The position numbers and the translations under genes were made by a program. The notes beneath the pieces are model-generated. The model was not told the origin of the DNA and ran no database searches. It was given only the letters and a program-made list of their open reading frames with translations. Below are positions 32,011-39,815 of a stretch of 40,910 nt of DNA, piece by piece (position 1 is the first letter of the stretch; every line of letters starts with the position of its first letter). Origin of the DNA: Streptomyces olivochromogenes (GTDB lineage: Bacteria > Actinomycetota > Actinomycetes > Streptomycetales > Streptomycetaceae); assembly GCF_021538895.1 (NCBI RefSeq), contig NZ_JADDRL010000086.1, forward strand, positions 1 to 40,910. The letters run 5' to 3'.

Positions 32011-32506
32011 CCTTGTCGCCCATCACGAGATCACCGCGTACGTGCAGGATCCGCTCCGTGGACGGTGGATCCTCGATCGCGGCGACGATCTCGGCCTGGA
32101 TTCGGTGGATCTCGCCGTGATCCGTACCGGACAGCGCGGTGTACTGGGTACCCGCCGTCTCGATGAGCAGCGCGTAGCGAGTCCGCCTGATCAGCAGCCG
32201 GTACAGCAGTACGCACACCAGGTACGCGACCCGGACCGCTATCAGGGCCGCGGCGGCGTCGGCGATCCGCCGCACCGTTTCGACGTAGTCGAAGCGGAGA
32301 TCCACTTGGGGCAGTACCAGAACGAGCGCCGCTACCGCCGGCAGAAGAAGCACGATCTCCCGGAGCGGGTAGAACGTCGCCAGCTTGCCGCGCCAGACCA
32401 CTCGCAGGGTCTGCACCCGGGAGATGTTGGCCAGGGGGTAGGTCTGGTGTCCGATGGTGACGACCCGCTTGGCAATGCGGATTTCCCCGACTCTTCTCTT
32501 CGCCAT
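31958..32506 (-). CDS. DUF6232-like membrane protein with C-terminal GDK/NVQN motif
   Basis: 182 residues from ATG 32506, chosen over the ATG at 32512 because GAAGG is then nine bases upstream instead of three. The N-terminal strands RIAKRVVTIGHQTYPLANIS RVQTLRVVW, two transmembrane helices (IVLLLPAVAALVLVLPQ and IADAAAALIAVRVAYLVCVL) and a C-terminal piece YALLIETAGTQYTALSGTDH with IQAEIVAAIEDP follow the pattern of the actinomycete DUF6232 family. The tail LVMGDKVGRDKNVQN duplicates the motif at the start of the next protein, 20 bases downstream. It may anchor that protein at the membrane through like-with-like contact. Confidence 0.8.
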   Translation of the reverse strand: MAKRRVGEIRIAKRVVTIGHQTYPLANISRVQTLRVVWRGKLATFYPLREIVLLLPAVAALVLVLPQVDLRFDYVETVRRIADAAAALIAVRVAYLVCVLLYRLLIRRTRYALLIETAGTQYTALSGTDHGEIHRIQAEIVAAIEDPPSTERILHVRGDLVMGDKVGRDKNVQNRAGTAPAG

Positions 32507-32518
32507 AGTCATCAGCCT

Positions 32519-33769
32519 TCAACTGGTCGGTACGGCATCCGAGGACGTCGCCGGCGGAGCGTCGGACGCGGTTCCGGTGTCCGGGCAGTCGGGGAGCGAC
32601 AGACCGTCAGGGCCGCCGGTGAGCGCCGTGGCCGTGACCCAGCCGGTGCCGCCGGTGCCGAGGAGCAACTCGGCCCACAGGTCGCTCGTGTAGCCGTGGG
32701 CCTGCACTGTCTCGCCGTGCGCCATGCACAGTGCCTGGTACTGGCCTCCCGGCTCAATGTGACTGGTCTGTTCCCCGGCCGTGCCGCGGCTGGTCCGTAC
32801 GGGCGCGTACGCGGCGCCTACCACCGGCGTGGTCCCCGGCACGGCGGTCTCGGAGGGCTGGTCGGAAGGCCGGTCGGAAGGCTGGTCGGAGGGTTCGTCG
32901 GTGCCGGTCTGCGAGGGTGAAGGCGCCGTCGCCGCGACGTACACCGTGGCCGGCGATCGACGGCTCACCGTCACCCGGTCTCCCGGCCCCGGAGCACTCG
33001 TGTCGACCGGAGGCAGCTGCACCGGGTCGGCCGAGCCGTCAGTCGGGATGACGACCCTGGAGACAGTGCCCTCCGCCGCACCGTCCATCGGCTCCGTCGC
33101 GTACTGGACCTGAAGGCAATCGGCCGTCAACTTCGTGACGGTGTCGGTGACATCGGCTCCCGCGGACACCTCGGGCAGGGTGATGTCGATGCCGTCGGTT
33201 CCGGCGCAGGAGGACGCCGTGCTGGTCGGCACAGGCGAGTCCTGCTGCTCCGGGGCATCGGCGATCTGCAGCTGGGTGACCCTGCCGGGCTGCGTGTGCG
33301 TGGCGTCGACGACTATCGTGCCGCTCTGCGCCAGGGCAAGGGGCTGTCCGTTCAGCGCGGGCCGGACATGACGGCCCTTGGCCTCGATCCTGTACAAGGA
33401 GTAGACCGGGCTCTCGCTCTCTTCCGTGAACTCCGCGTACGAGGAGTGGACCCGCCCCGTGGTCCGGTCCACTGCCGTGCTCCGGCCGGAAACCGCGCCC
33501 CGCTTGAGATGCCGGATGGCCGCTACGAGGTACGGCTTGGGGTTGCCCAGCTCATGCTGGAATCCCGACACCGATACCTCGCCCAGCGGCGTGACGATCT
33601 TCGCGTCCGCGGAGATGCTGACGTTTCCCGACGAGTCGATCGTTAACGTCACAGGCAGGAAAGCGGGTTTGACAGAAACCCGCGTCCCTCCTGTCAGATC
33701 CTTGCAACCGGTTGCCACCACCGACGCAAGCAGTACCGGAGCGAGCAGCCTCGCCGTGAAACCCCGCAT
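32519..33769 (-). CDS. Lipoprotein with C-terminal SH3-like domain
   Basis: 416 residues from ATG 33769. The signal peptide RGFTARLLAPVLLASVVATGC has lipobox VATGC. A beta-rich region follows (FLPVTLTIDSSGNVSISADA, GEVSVSGFQHELGNPKPYLV, VYSLYRIEAKGRHV), then a long Ser/Thr/Pro-rich linker with DQPSDRPSDQPSE, then a bacterial SH3-type end (IEPGGQYQALCMAHGETVQA, WAELLLGTGGTGWVTATAL). It should be on the outer face of the membrane. Its stop is twelve bases from the DUF6232-like start and its TGA is part of that gene's ribosome site, so it belongs to the same transcript. A cell-envelope sensor role in the island is inference. Confidence 0.82.
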   Translation of the reverse strand: MRGFTARLLAPVLLASVVATGCKDLTGGTRVSVKPAFLPVTLTIDSSGNVSISADAKIVTPLGEVSVSGFQHELGNPKPYLVAAIRHLKRGAVSGRSTAVDRTTGRVHSSYAEFTEESESPVYSLYRIEAKGRHVRPALNGQPLALAQSGTIVVDATHTQPGRVTQLQIADAPEQQDSPVPTSTASSCAGTDGIDITLPEVSAGADVTDTVTKLTADCLQVQYATEPMDGAAEGTVSRVVIPTDGSADPVQLPPVDTSAPGPGDRVTVSRRSPATVYVAATAPSPSQTGTDEPSDQPSDRPSDQPSETAVPGTTPVVGAAYAPVRTSRGTAGEQTSHIEPGGQYQALCMAHGETVQAHGYTSDLWAELLLGTGGTGWVTATALTGGPDGLSLPDCPDTGTASDAPPATSSDAVPTS

Positions 33770-33981
33770 GTGACCCCCCGAAAATGAATCCCGATCCGTG
33801 GGGCGCGCGCCGGGCCGTGGACACCCGATTGCGCCCGCGTCCCATGGGCTGTCCAACCAGTGTGGAAGCGCGGCGGGTCCGGGTCTTCGGGGCAGCCACT
33901 GGTCTCAGGCCCGGTCTTCTCAGTGCTGGCCCTGATGCCCCTACCCGCGGGATCCGCCAGCATGAGGCCATCGGCAGCAGC

Positions 33982-34306
33982 GTGCTGATCGTGGTCGACG
34001 ATCCCGCCGGCCGAGCCGCCGTAACGTGCCTTGCTGGAGGCCGACCGTGATTACGCCGTGTCGGATGCCGCTTCGGGGCCCGCTGCCGTCACGGAGACCG
34101 CCCGGGGAATCCGGCCGGACCTCGTGCTCCTGGATCTCGGGCTCCCGGGCAAGGACGTGCTCGCCGTCATCCAGGAGCTGAACGCGCTGGAGGCCGACGT
34201 GGTGACCGTGCCGCATTCGGTCGCGCGCGTCCCGCAATTGCGCTTTCACGGTGCGCGGCATCCGGCGGAGCAGGTCGGCCACGGCCGTGGGGACATCAGC
34301 CGCTGA
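33982..34306 (+). pseudogene. Decayed response-regulator receiver gene
   Basis: The frame from GTG 33982 reads LIVVDDPAGRAAVTC and then needs to lose one base near 34025 to continue LLEADRDYAVSDAASGPAAV and GIRPDLVLLDLGLPGKD. These are the acidic pocket and the phospho-acceptor Asp of a receiver domain. After about 34190 the sequence no longer resembles a receiver (no K-containing loop), and no output domain follows before the stop at 34306. It lies next to the kinase gene at 34386-36113 and may be what is left of that kinase's former partner. Confidence 0.6.
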
Positions 34307-34385
34307 TCCCGATCCCGAACCCGGCCGCAGCGGAGTCCCCTACCCACGCAACCGGCCCAAGGCCGTCGACAACGAGCCGGGCCGA

Positions 34386-36113
34386 CTATGAATCGGCGAC
34401 GGCGATTTGGCCCGTACCGCGCAGTGGAAGCTGGGCGGTCACCCGCGTCTCGCCATGCTCGGTGCGGGAGACAAGCACCCCTTCGAGTGTGGTGATCCGG
34501 TCGGCCAGGTCAGCGAGGTCCGGCATGTCGCCTGTCACCGTGACGTGGGCGATCAGTTGTCCTTCGCGACTGTCGACGGACACCCTCGTCGACCTGTTCT
34601 TGCTCATCCGAGCCACCAACAGGTACACCGTGGATTCCAGGACGTCGGAGTAGCGCACGCGCGGGACAACTTCGACATGAAGGTCCCGGGTTTGACCCAG
34701 TGCCTCGAGGGCGACGGCAAGGCCGGCCTCCTTCAGCAAGACGGGGTGGAGTCCGCGCGCCAGCCGTCTGAGCTCGGAGACGGCCTGTTCGAGCTCCGCC
34801 TCGGCCAGGTCCAGCCGGCGTGCAGGAGTCGTCGCGCGCATGCGGAGCAGCCGCAGCCCCAAGGCCAGGCCCACAAGGCGCTGCTGGGCGCCGTCGTGCA
34901 GGTCGCGCTCCAGGCGCCGTCGCTCCTCGTCGCCGGCTGCGACGATGCGGGCGCCCGAGGCGCGCAGGGCGGCCAGTTGGGCGAGACTTTCCGCATGGAG
35001 ACGCTCGTGCTCCAGGGCCATATGAGCGCCGGACAGGAGGTCTTCCATCGCACTCGGGCTGTCCAGCAGGCCGGGAGAGTGAATCAAGGTGGCGATGTGG
35101 GAGTCACCGCGGCGGAGCGTGGTGGCAGTTCTGCCGTTCGGCGGAGGCAGCGCGACCGGGTTGGCAGCCGCGTCGACGTGGCGGTTGTCGACGCCGACCG
35201 GGTAGGCGATCTGCAAGTCCGGGTCGCCGAGACGTTCGGCGATCGCGTCGCGCAATCCGCTCGCGGTGGCCGTGCCACCCAGGTCGATCACCAACCGGGT
35301 CAGCTCACGCTGTCTCAGTCCAACGCGGACGACCTCCACGATCGACGCGGTCACCAGCAGGCACAGCGCCCCGGCCTGCAATTGCCACAGTTGGCCATCA
35401 CGGGCGTCGGAGCCGAGGAAGCCGCGGTCCAGGCTGCGGATGTAGGAGACGGACACGGCTGTGAAATAGCCGAGGGCGCACAGCGTCGGCAGGCCTGTGG
35501 ACCGCCGTGCGGCCGGACTTGAGGTGAGCAGGCGCCAGGCGAGGAAGATGATGAGCACCAGGAGCCAGACCGTGCCCGCCTGTACGCCCAGCGACGCGAT
35601 GCTCTGTGCGCGAGCCGGGGCGTCGGCGATTGACCACCAGTTTCGCGGGCACTCCGAGCAGCCTTGCGCTTGAGGTCGGAAGTACGCGGCCGCGCCCACG
35701 CCTTGTACGCCCACGGTGATCGCGTAGCCTGCCACCGCGAGCACGCGGGCGGGCCATGACCCGAGGCGGCCGCCGGGGTAGGCCAGCGCCACGTGGCCCA
35801 CCACTGCCGGGCAGGCCGCGTTGAGGGCGAGACCGAGGGAGAACACGACCGCCGAGGTCGTCCCCGGGTTGTCCCACTCCGGCAGGAACCAGGCGTATGC
35901 GGCGAGGAACAGCAGAAGTCCCGTTCGTCCGGCGGAAGTTCTCCGGCTGAGAGCGAGAGCGCCGATCAGCAGCGCCCAGCCCGCCCCGAGCAGGGCGGTC
36001 AGGCCGTGCGATGTCGTGAGCGCCATCGAGAAGCCTCGCTCCGCCCGGGCGATCACCACGGTGACCAGACTGAGAGCAACTCCCAGCCCGAACAGCAGCA
36101 GGCGTATCGGCAT
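34386..36113 (-). CDS. Histidine kinase with intact His but degenerate ATPase domain
   Basis: 575 residues from ATG 36113, which has GGAG eight bases upstream. The N-terminus has about eight membrane helices (IRLLLFGLGVALSLVTVVIA, HGLTALLGAGWALLIGALAL, and others). A GAF-like linker (GLRDAIAERLGDPDLQIAYP) and the dimerisation helix EERRRLERDLHDGAQQRLVG follow, with the phospho-acceptor His406. After that, the ATP-binding part should show EALTNVAKHA, DDGxGG and GxGLxG motifs. Instead it reads VYLLVARMSKNRSTRVSV, TVTGDMPDLADLADRITTLE and VTAQLPLRG. The strand framework remains but all nucleotide-binding motifs are lost. It probably cannot phosphorylate itself. It is divergent from the TRAP lipoprotein operon containing the complementary kinase. 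Confidence 0.88.
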   Translation of the reverse strand: MPIRLLLFGLGVALSLVTVVIARAERGFSMALTTSHGLTALLGAGWALLIGALALSRRTSAGRTGLLLFLAAYAWFLPEWDNPGTTSAVVFSLGLALNAACPAVVGHVALAYPGGRLGSWPARVLAVAGYAITVGVQGVGAAAYFRPQAQGCSECPRNWWSIADAPARAQSIASLGVQAGTVWLLVLIIFLAWRLLTSSPAARRSTGLPTLCALGYFTAVSVSYIRSLDRGFLGSDARDGQLWQLQAGALCLLVTASIVEVVRVGLRQRELTRLVIDLGGTATASGLRDAIAERLGDPDLQIAYPVGVDNRHVDAAANPVALPPPNGRTATTLRRGDSHIATLIHSPGLLDSPSAMEDLLSGAHMALEHERLHAESLAQLAALRASGARIVAAGDEERRRLERDLHDGAQQRLVGLALGLRLLRMRATTPARRLDLAEAELEQAVSELRRLARGLHPVLLKEAGLAVALEALGQTRDLHVEVVPRVRYSDVLESTVYLLVARMSKNRSTRVSVDSREGQLIAHVTVTGDMPDLADLADRITTLEGVLVSRTEHGETRVTAQLPLRGTGQIAVADS

Positions 36114-36285
36114 CGGCACATCTCCGGCAGGCGAATCGCTCTTCTGTCGGCACGATGGTCCCGGAACGGGCATTGTTTGGGCAGAGGGCTGTCCCTGATT
36201 CCGACCGTGGCGTTTCGCCGGGACCGCCCCGATGTCCCGCTCCGGGAACGTCCCTAGCGTCATGGGCATCGACAGGAGGTGCCCC

Positions 36286-37716
36286 GTGAAACGGCGCATA
36301 CGAGGAACGTGGGCCGCTGCGGCGGCAGTTGTGGGAATACTGCTGGTCTCGGAGGGGTGCTCGGCTTCGTCGACCGACAGGGCCGGAGGACACGCCGGCG
36401 CCGAGGCCACCGTGCTCACCCTCGCCAACCCCGGCGGAGCCATTGAGCCACCGCAGTTGGTGGCCTGGGCCAAGCGTGTCGACCAGCTCTCCAAGGGGAC
36501 GATCAGGATCAGGTTCCGGGATCAGTGGCGCGAAGGAGATGCCCGGCCGGAGTTGGCGACACTCGACGACATCAGCAAGGGCAAGGCCGACATGGCCTGG
36601 GTGGGAGCCCGCGCGTTCGACCGAGTCGGCGTCACGGACTTCCAGGCACTGTTGGCACCCATGCTGGTGGACAGCTACGAGCTGGAGACGAAGGTGTTCG
36701 AGGCCGGCATTCCGGCGAAGATGCTCGGCGGAGTGCGAACGCCCGGTGTCGTCGGCATCGGCGTGTTGCCGGGCCCCCTGTCGCGGCTGGTGGGTACCCG
36801 CGAACCCCTGGTGAACCCGGGTGCTCTCAAAGGCAAGAAGATCGTCAGTCAGGATTCGGCCCTGATGGACGAAAGCCTGCGGGCCCTGGGTGCCACTCCC
36901 GTCACGGCACCGCCGAGCACCGATCTGAGGTCCTACGGCGGCATTCAGATGCAGCTCGGCGCGGTCGTCGGCAGGCATCACGACCGCGATGCCAAGTACG
37001 TGACCGGCAATGTCGATCTGTGGCCGCGCCCCCTCGTGGTCGTCATGGGCAAGGCGGCCCACGACAGGCTCTCCCCGCGGCAGCGGACCATCCTCACCAA
37101 GGCGCTCAAGCAGACGGTCACACGGGCGGTGGATGTCGCCCGGGCCGAGGACCGGGAGTCCGCCCCCACCCTGTGCAGGCTGGGCATGAAGATCCCGTCG
37201 GCGTCCTCCGCCGATCTCAAGGCCATGAAGTCGGCCCTGGAGCCGGTCTACGCCAGGCTGCGCAAGGACACACGCACGGCGGACTGGCTTGAGCAGATCG
37301 AGTATCTCAAGAACACGACGGGCGTGGGACCTGACACCGCCTCATGCCCCGGCACGTCCACCACGACCAGCCCGCTCGAGGGGAGATGGACGCGCACGAT
37401 GGCCGACGGGGACTGGCGGCACTGGCCGGGGGACGAGACCTGGACCGAGGGTCCGCCGAACGGCACTTGGACCCTGGACTTCGAGAACGGAATCCTCACC
37501 AAGACCGACCCCGTCGGCGAGACCGAGCGGTGGCCTTACCAGACGTTCCGCGACCGGATCCATCTCGCCGGATCGTTCACGCTCGACGCCACCTTCCGCC
37601 TCGACGGCGACCGGCTCACCTTCGACAATTTCGACTGCACGGAGGACTGCGGAGGCTATGCCGTGACCTTCGGCGGCTCCAAGCAACCCTGGGTCAAGGC
37701 GCCGGTGGCCCGTTGA
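36286..37716 (+). CDS. TRAP-type substrate-binding lipoprotein with extra C-terminal domain
   Basis: 476 residues from GTG 36286, which has a perfect AGGAGGT five bases upstream; an in-frame ATG at 36262 has no such site. The signal peptide (KRRIRGTWAAAAAVVGILLV SEGCS) is probably lipidated at the Cys, although SEGC is an unusual lipobox. Residues about 40-360 are a DctP-like binding domain (EPPQLVAWAKRVDQLSKGTI, ISKGKADMAWVGARAFDRVG, SLRALGATPVTAPPSTDLRS). No TRAP membrane subunits are nearby, so it is more likely a sensory partner of the kinases than a transporter part. Residues about 375-476 form a separate beta-rich domain (PLEGRWTRTMADGDWRHWPG, GTWTLDFENGILTK, DRLTFDNFDC), lipocalin-like in pattern and unusual for the family. 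Confidence 0.85.
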   Translation: MKRRIRGTWAAAAAVVGILLVSEGCSASSTDRAGGHAGAEATVLTLANPGGAIEPPQLVAWAKRVDQLSKGTIRIRFRDQWREGDARPELATLDDISKGKADMAWVGARAFDRVGVTDFQALLAPMLVDSYELETKVFEAGIPAKMLGGVRTPGVVGIGVLPGPLSRLVGTREPLVNPGALKGKKIVSQDSALMDESLRALGATPVTAPPSTDLRSYGGIQMQLGAVVGRHHDRDAKYVTGNVDLWPRPLVVVMGKAAHDRLSPRQRTILTKALKQTVTRAVDVARAEDRESAPTLCRLGMKIPSASSADLKAMKSALEPVYARLRKDTRTADWLEQIEYLKNTTGVGPDTASCPGTSTTTSPLEGRWTRTMADGDWRHWPGDETWTEGPPNGTWTLDFENGILTKTDPVGETERWPYQTFRDRIHLAGSFTLDATFRLDGDRLTFDNFDCTEDCGGYAVTFGGSKQPWVKAPVAR

Positions 37717-37735
37717 ACGGGCGCCACGGGGGCGC

Positions 37736-37769
37736 GGCGGCACATCGGGGACAGCCCTGATGTGCCGCC
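37736..37769 (+). terminator. Hairpin between the lipoprotein and response-regulator genes
   Basis: GGCGGCACATCGGGG, loop ACAG, CCCTGATGTGCCGCC: a 15-base-pair stem with one G:T pair, 20 bases after the lipoprotein stop and 27 bases before the next start. It may be a partial terminator that lowers expression of the downstream signalling genes relative to the lipoprotein. Confidence 0.7.
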
Positions 37770-37795
37770 GCCCTCCATGCTGTCACCATCGAACC

Positions 37796-38152
37796 GTGCC
37801 GCCGACGCTTCTGATCGTGGACGATCACGCAGGCTTCCGTACCTTCGCCAGGGCGCTGTTGGAGGCGGAGGGCTTCGACGTGGTCGGGGAGGCCGCAGAC
37901 GGCGCGTCGGCCGTTTCCGCGGCCGCGCGGCTGGACCCCCAGATCGTGCTGCTGGACATCATGCTGCCGGACCTCGACGGTTTCGAGGTCTGCGCGCGCC
38001 TGACCGAAGGTGGGCGGGAGCGGCCCGCGGTCATCCTCACCTCCAGCCGCGACGCCACGGCGTATTCGGGTCGGCTCGACCACAGTGCCGCTCGCGGGTT
38101 CATCCCCAAGGACAAGCTGTCGCGCACCACACTCCTGGCGCTGGCGGGGTGA
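37796..38152 (+). CDS. Single-domain response regulator
   Basis: 118 residues, a receiver domain only: acidic pocket IVDDH, phospho-acceptor Asp54 (VLLDIMLPDLDGFEV), switch Thr in VILTSSRD and Lys in FIPKDKLS. There is no output domain, so it would act by protein contact or as a phosphate relay or sink, as in other single-domain regulators. GTG 37796 gives the normal N-terminus MPPTLLIVDD. Its stop is seven bases before the kinase start, so the two are co-transcribed. Confidence 0.9.
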   Translation: MPPTLLIVDDHAGFRTFARALLEAEGFDVVGEAADGASAVSAAARLDPQIVLLDIMLPDLDGFEVCARLTEGGRERPAVILTSSRDATAYSGRLDHSAARGFIPKDKLSRTTLLALAG

Positions 38153-38159
38153 GCACACC

Positions 38160-39815
38160 ATGCCGGATCGGGTGCTGTCTCTGGCCGACGCCGCGGTCGG
38201 TACGGTGCTCCTGGGGTCGGGCGCCGTGGCCTGGACGGGCAGACGCCACAGCCGCGTCGGCCTGCTCATGGCGATGGCCGGGGCGTGCTGGTTCCTGGGC
38301 AGCGCCTTTCCCGGCCTGGTGTTCCTCCACCGGGGACCGCTGATCCATCTGCACCTGTCCTATCCGGTCGGGCGGCTGCACCGGCGACCGGCGGCGGTCG
38401 TGGTCCTCGCCGCCTACGCGGCCGCGATCTACGAGGGTTTCGTGCGGACGCCGGGACTGACCGTGGGCCTGTCGGCTCTCGTCGTCGCAGCAGCCCTCGA
38501 CGTCTTCGCCCGGACGTCGGGACCCGCAAGGCGGGCAGGGCGGTCGGCACTGGCCGCCGCACTGGTCTTCGCCGGCGTGCTGGCCCTGGCCAGCGCCAAC
38601 GTGCTGCTGGAGTGGGGCGCGGACCGCACCGTCCTGCTGGTCTACGACGCGGCCGTCTGCCTGGTGGTGATCTGGCTGACGGTGGACCTGCTGTACGGGC
38701 GCTGGACCGAGGCCACCGTCTCCGACCTCGTCACGCAGCTCGGTCGCCGCACGGACACCGAAGGGCTCCAGGCCCAACTGGCAAGGGCGTTGGGCGATCC
38801 CGGCCTGACACTGGGCTACTGGGTGCCGTGGCAGCAGGCGTACTTCGACGAGACCGGCCAGCCGCTCAACGTCGCCCAGCGTGCCGCAGGGCGAGTGACG
38901 ACGACTGTCGCGGACGACGGGGAGCCCGTCGCCGTACTGATCCACGACCCCGCAATACTGGACGACCCGCAGCTGGTTCGTGGGGCAGTCGCGGCGCTAC
39001 GCCTGACCGTCGCCAACGCCCGGATGAGGGCAGAAGCCCGCGCCCGCATGGCTGAGCTCGCCGCGTCGCGCCGCCGCATCGTGGAGGCGGCGGACGCCCA
39101 GCGGCGGGCGCTGGAGGCGGAGTTGGCCACAGGGGCGCAACGCCACCTCGTCCAGGCACGGCTCCACCTCGCCGCCCTCGATGCCGAGGCGGGCGTGGAA
39201 CTGCGCGCCGTGCTGCGGGAGGTACTGGACGAGATGGCCACCGCCCTGGGCGAACTCGCCCAGTTCGCCCAGGGGGTCAGGCCGCAGAGCCTCACCTCCG
39301 GTGGACTCGGCGCCGCACTGCCGCTGCTCGCCGACCGGGCAGGGCTGCCGGTCTCGGTGGCGGTCGAGGTCGGCCGACTGCCGCCTCCGATCGAGGCCGC
39401 CGCCTACTTCGTGTGCGCCGAGGCATTGACGAACGTCGCCAAGCACGCGGCCGCCACATGGGCGAGCGTGGACGTCGTCGCTGAGGCGGGAGACGTCGTG
39501 GTGCGCGTGACCGACGACGGCCGCGGCGGTGCCGACGCCAAGGGCTCGGGACTGCGCGGGATCGCCGACCGGGTCGAAGCTTTGGGCGGCAGCATCACTG
39601 TCGGCGGTGGTGCCGCGGGCGGGACACTACTCATGGCCAGGATCCCGGCCGAGGGAGCGGAGTCGGATGGAGATCGTGAACGGGGGACGTCCAATGCGGA
39701 TCGTGAACGGGAGGCGTCCGATGCAGATCGTGATCGCGGACGACTCGATGCTGATCCGCGACGGCTTGGCGCGACTGCTCGCGGAGGCCGGCTGCGAGGT
39801 GGTGGCCACCGCTGA
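38160..39815 (+). CDS. Histidine-kinase-like protein with intact ATPase but Ala in place of the His
   Basis: 551 residues from ATG 38160. Several N-terminal membrane helices (SLADAAVGTVLLGSGAVAW, AAVVVLAAYAAAIYEGFV, ALAAALVFAGVLALASANV, LLVYDAAVCLVVIWLTVDLL), then a GAF-like linker and a dimerisation helix reading QRRALEAELATGAQRHLV. In relatives this is RRLERDLHDGAQQRLV; the His is Ala323 (codon GCC at 39126) and HD is AT. The ATPase domain is complete: EALTNVAKHAA, VTDDGRGGADAKGSGLRGIA DRVEALGG, GGTLLMARIP. It could bind ATP and phosphorylate a His only on a partner. The C-terminus after about residue 500 is a charged repeat (DRERGTSNADREREASDADRD) from the DNA triplication and overlaps the next gene by 95 bases. 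Confidence 0.88.
   Translation: MPDRVLSLADAAVGTVLLGSGAVAWTGRRHSRVGLLMAMAGACWFLGSAFPGLVFLHRGPLIHLHLSYPVGRLHRRPAAVVVLAAYAAAIYEGFVRTPGLTVGLSALVVAAALDVFARTSGPARRAGRSALAAALVFAGVLALASANVLLEWGADRTVLLVYDAAVCLVVIWLTVDLLYGRWTEATVSDLVTQLGRRTDTEGLQAQLARALGDPGLTLGYWVPWQQAYFDETGQPLNVAQRAAGRVTTTVADDGEPVAVLIHDPAILDDPQLVRGAVAALRLTVANARMRAEARARMAELAASRRRIVEAADAQRRALEAELATGAQRHLVQARLHLAALDAEAGVELRAVLREVLDEMATALGELAQFAQGVRPQSLTSGGLGAALPLLADRAGLPVSVAVEVGRLPPPIEAAAYFVCAEALTNVAKHAAATWASVDVVAEAGDVVVRVTDDGRGGADAKGSGLRGIADRVEALGGSITVGGGAAGGTLLMARIPAEGAESDGDRERGTSNADREREASDADRDRGRLDADPRRLGATARGGRLRGGGHR
39667..39735 (+). repeat. 27-base tandem triplication containing ribosome site and start codon
   Basis: Units begin at the ATGs at 39667, 39694 and 39721. 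Each reads ATG-nnn-ATCGTG, and the first two continue with AACGGG(G/A)G(A/G)CGTCC before the next ATG. The units are 27 bases and in frame for both overlapping genes. In the kinase frame they encode D-R-E-R-type repeats, and in the regulator frame each unit supplies a GG(A/G)GG-like ribosome site and an ATG. Confidence 0.9.

Noticed and set aside
36111..36494. N-terminal extension of the ATPase-defective kinase by 127 residues
   Set aside because: It overlaps the promoter and start of the divergent lipoprotein gene and lacks domain character; ATG 36113 is followed directly by a membrane helix.
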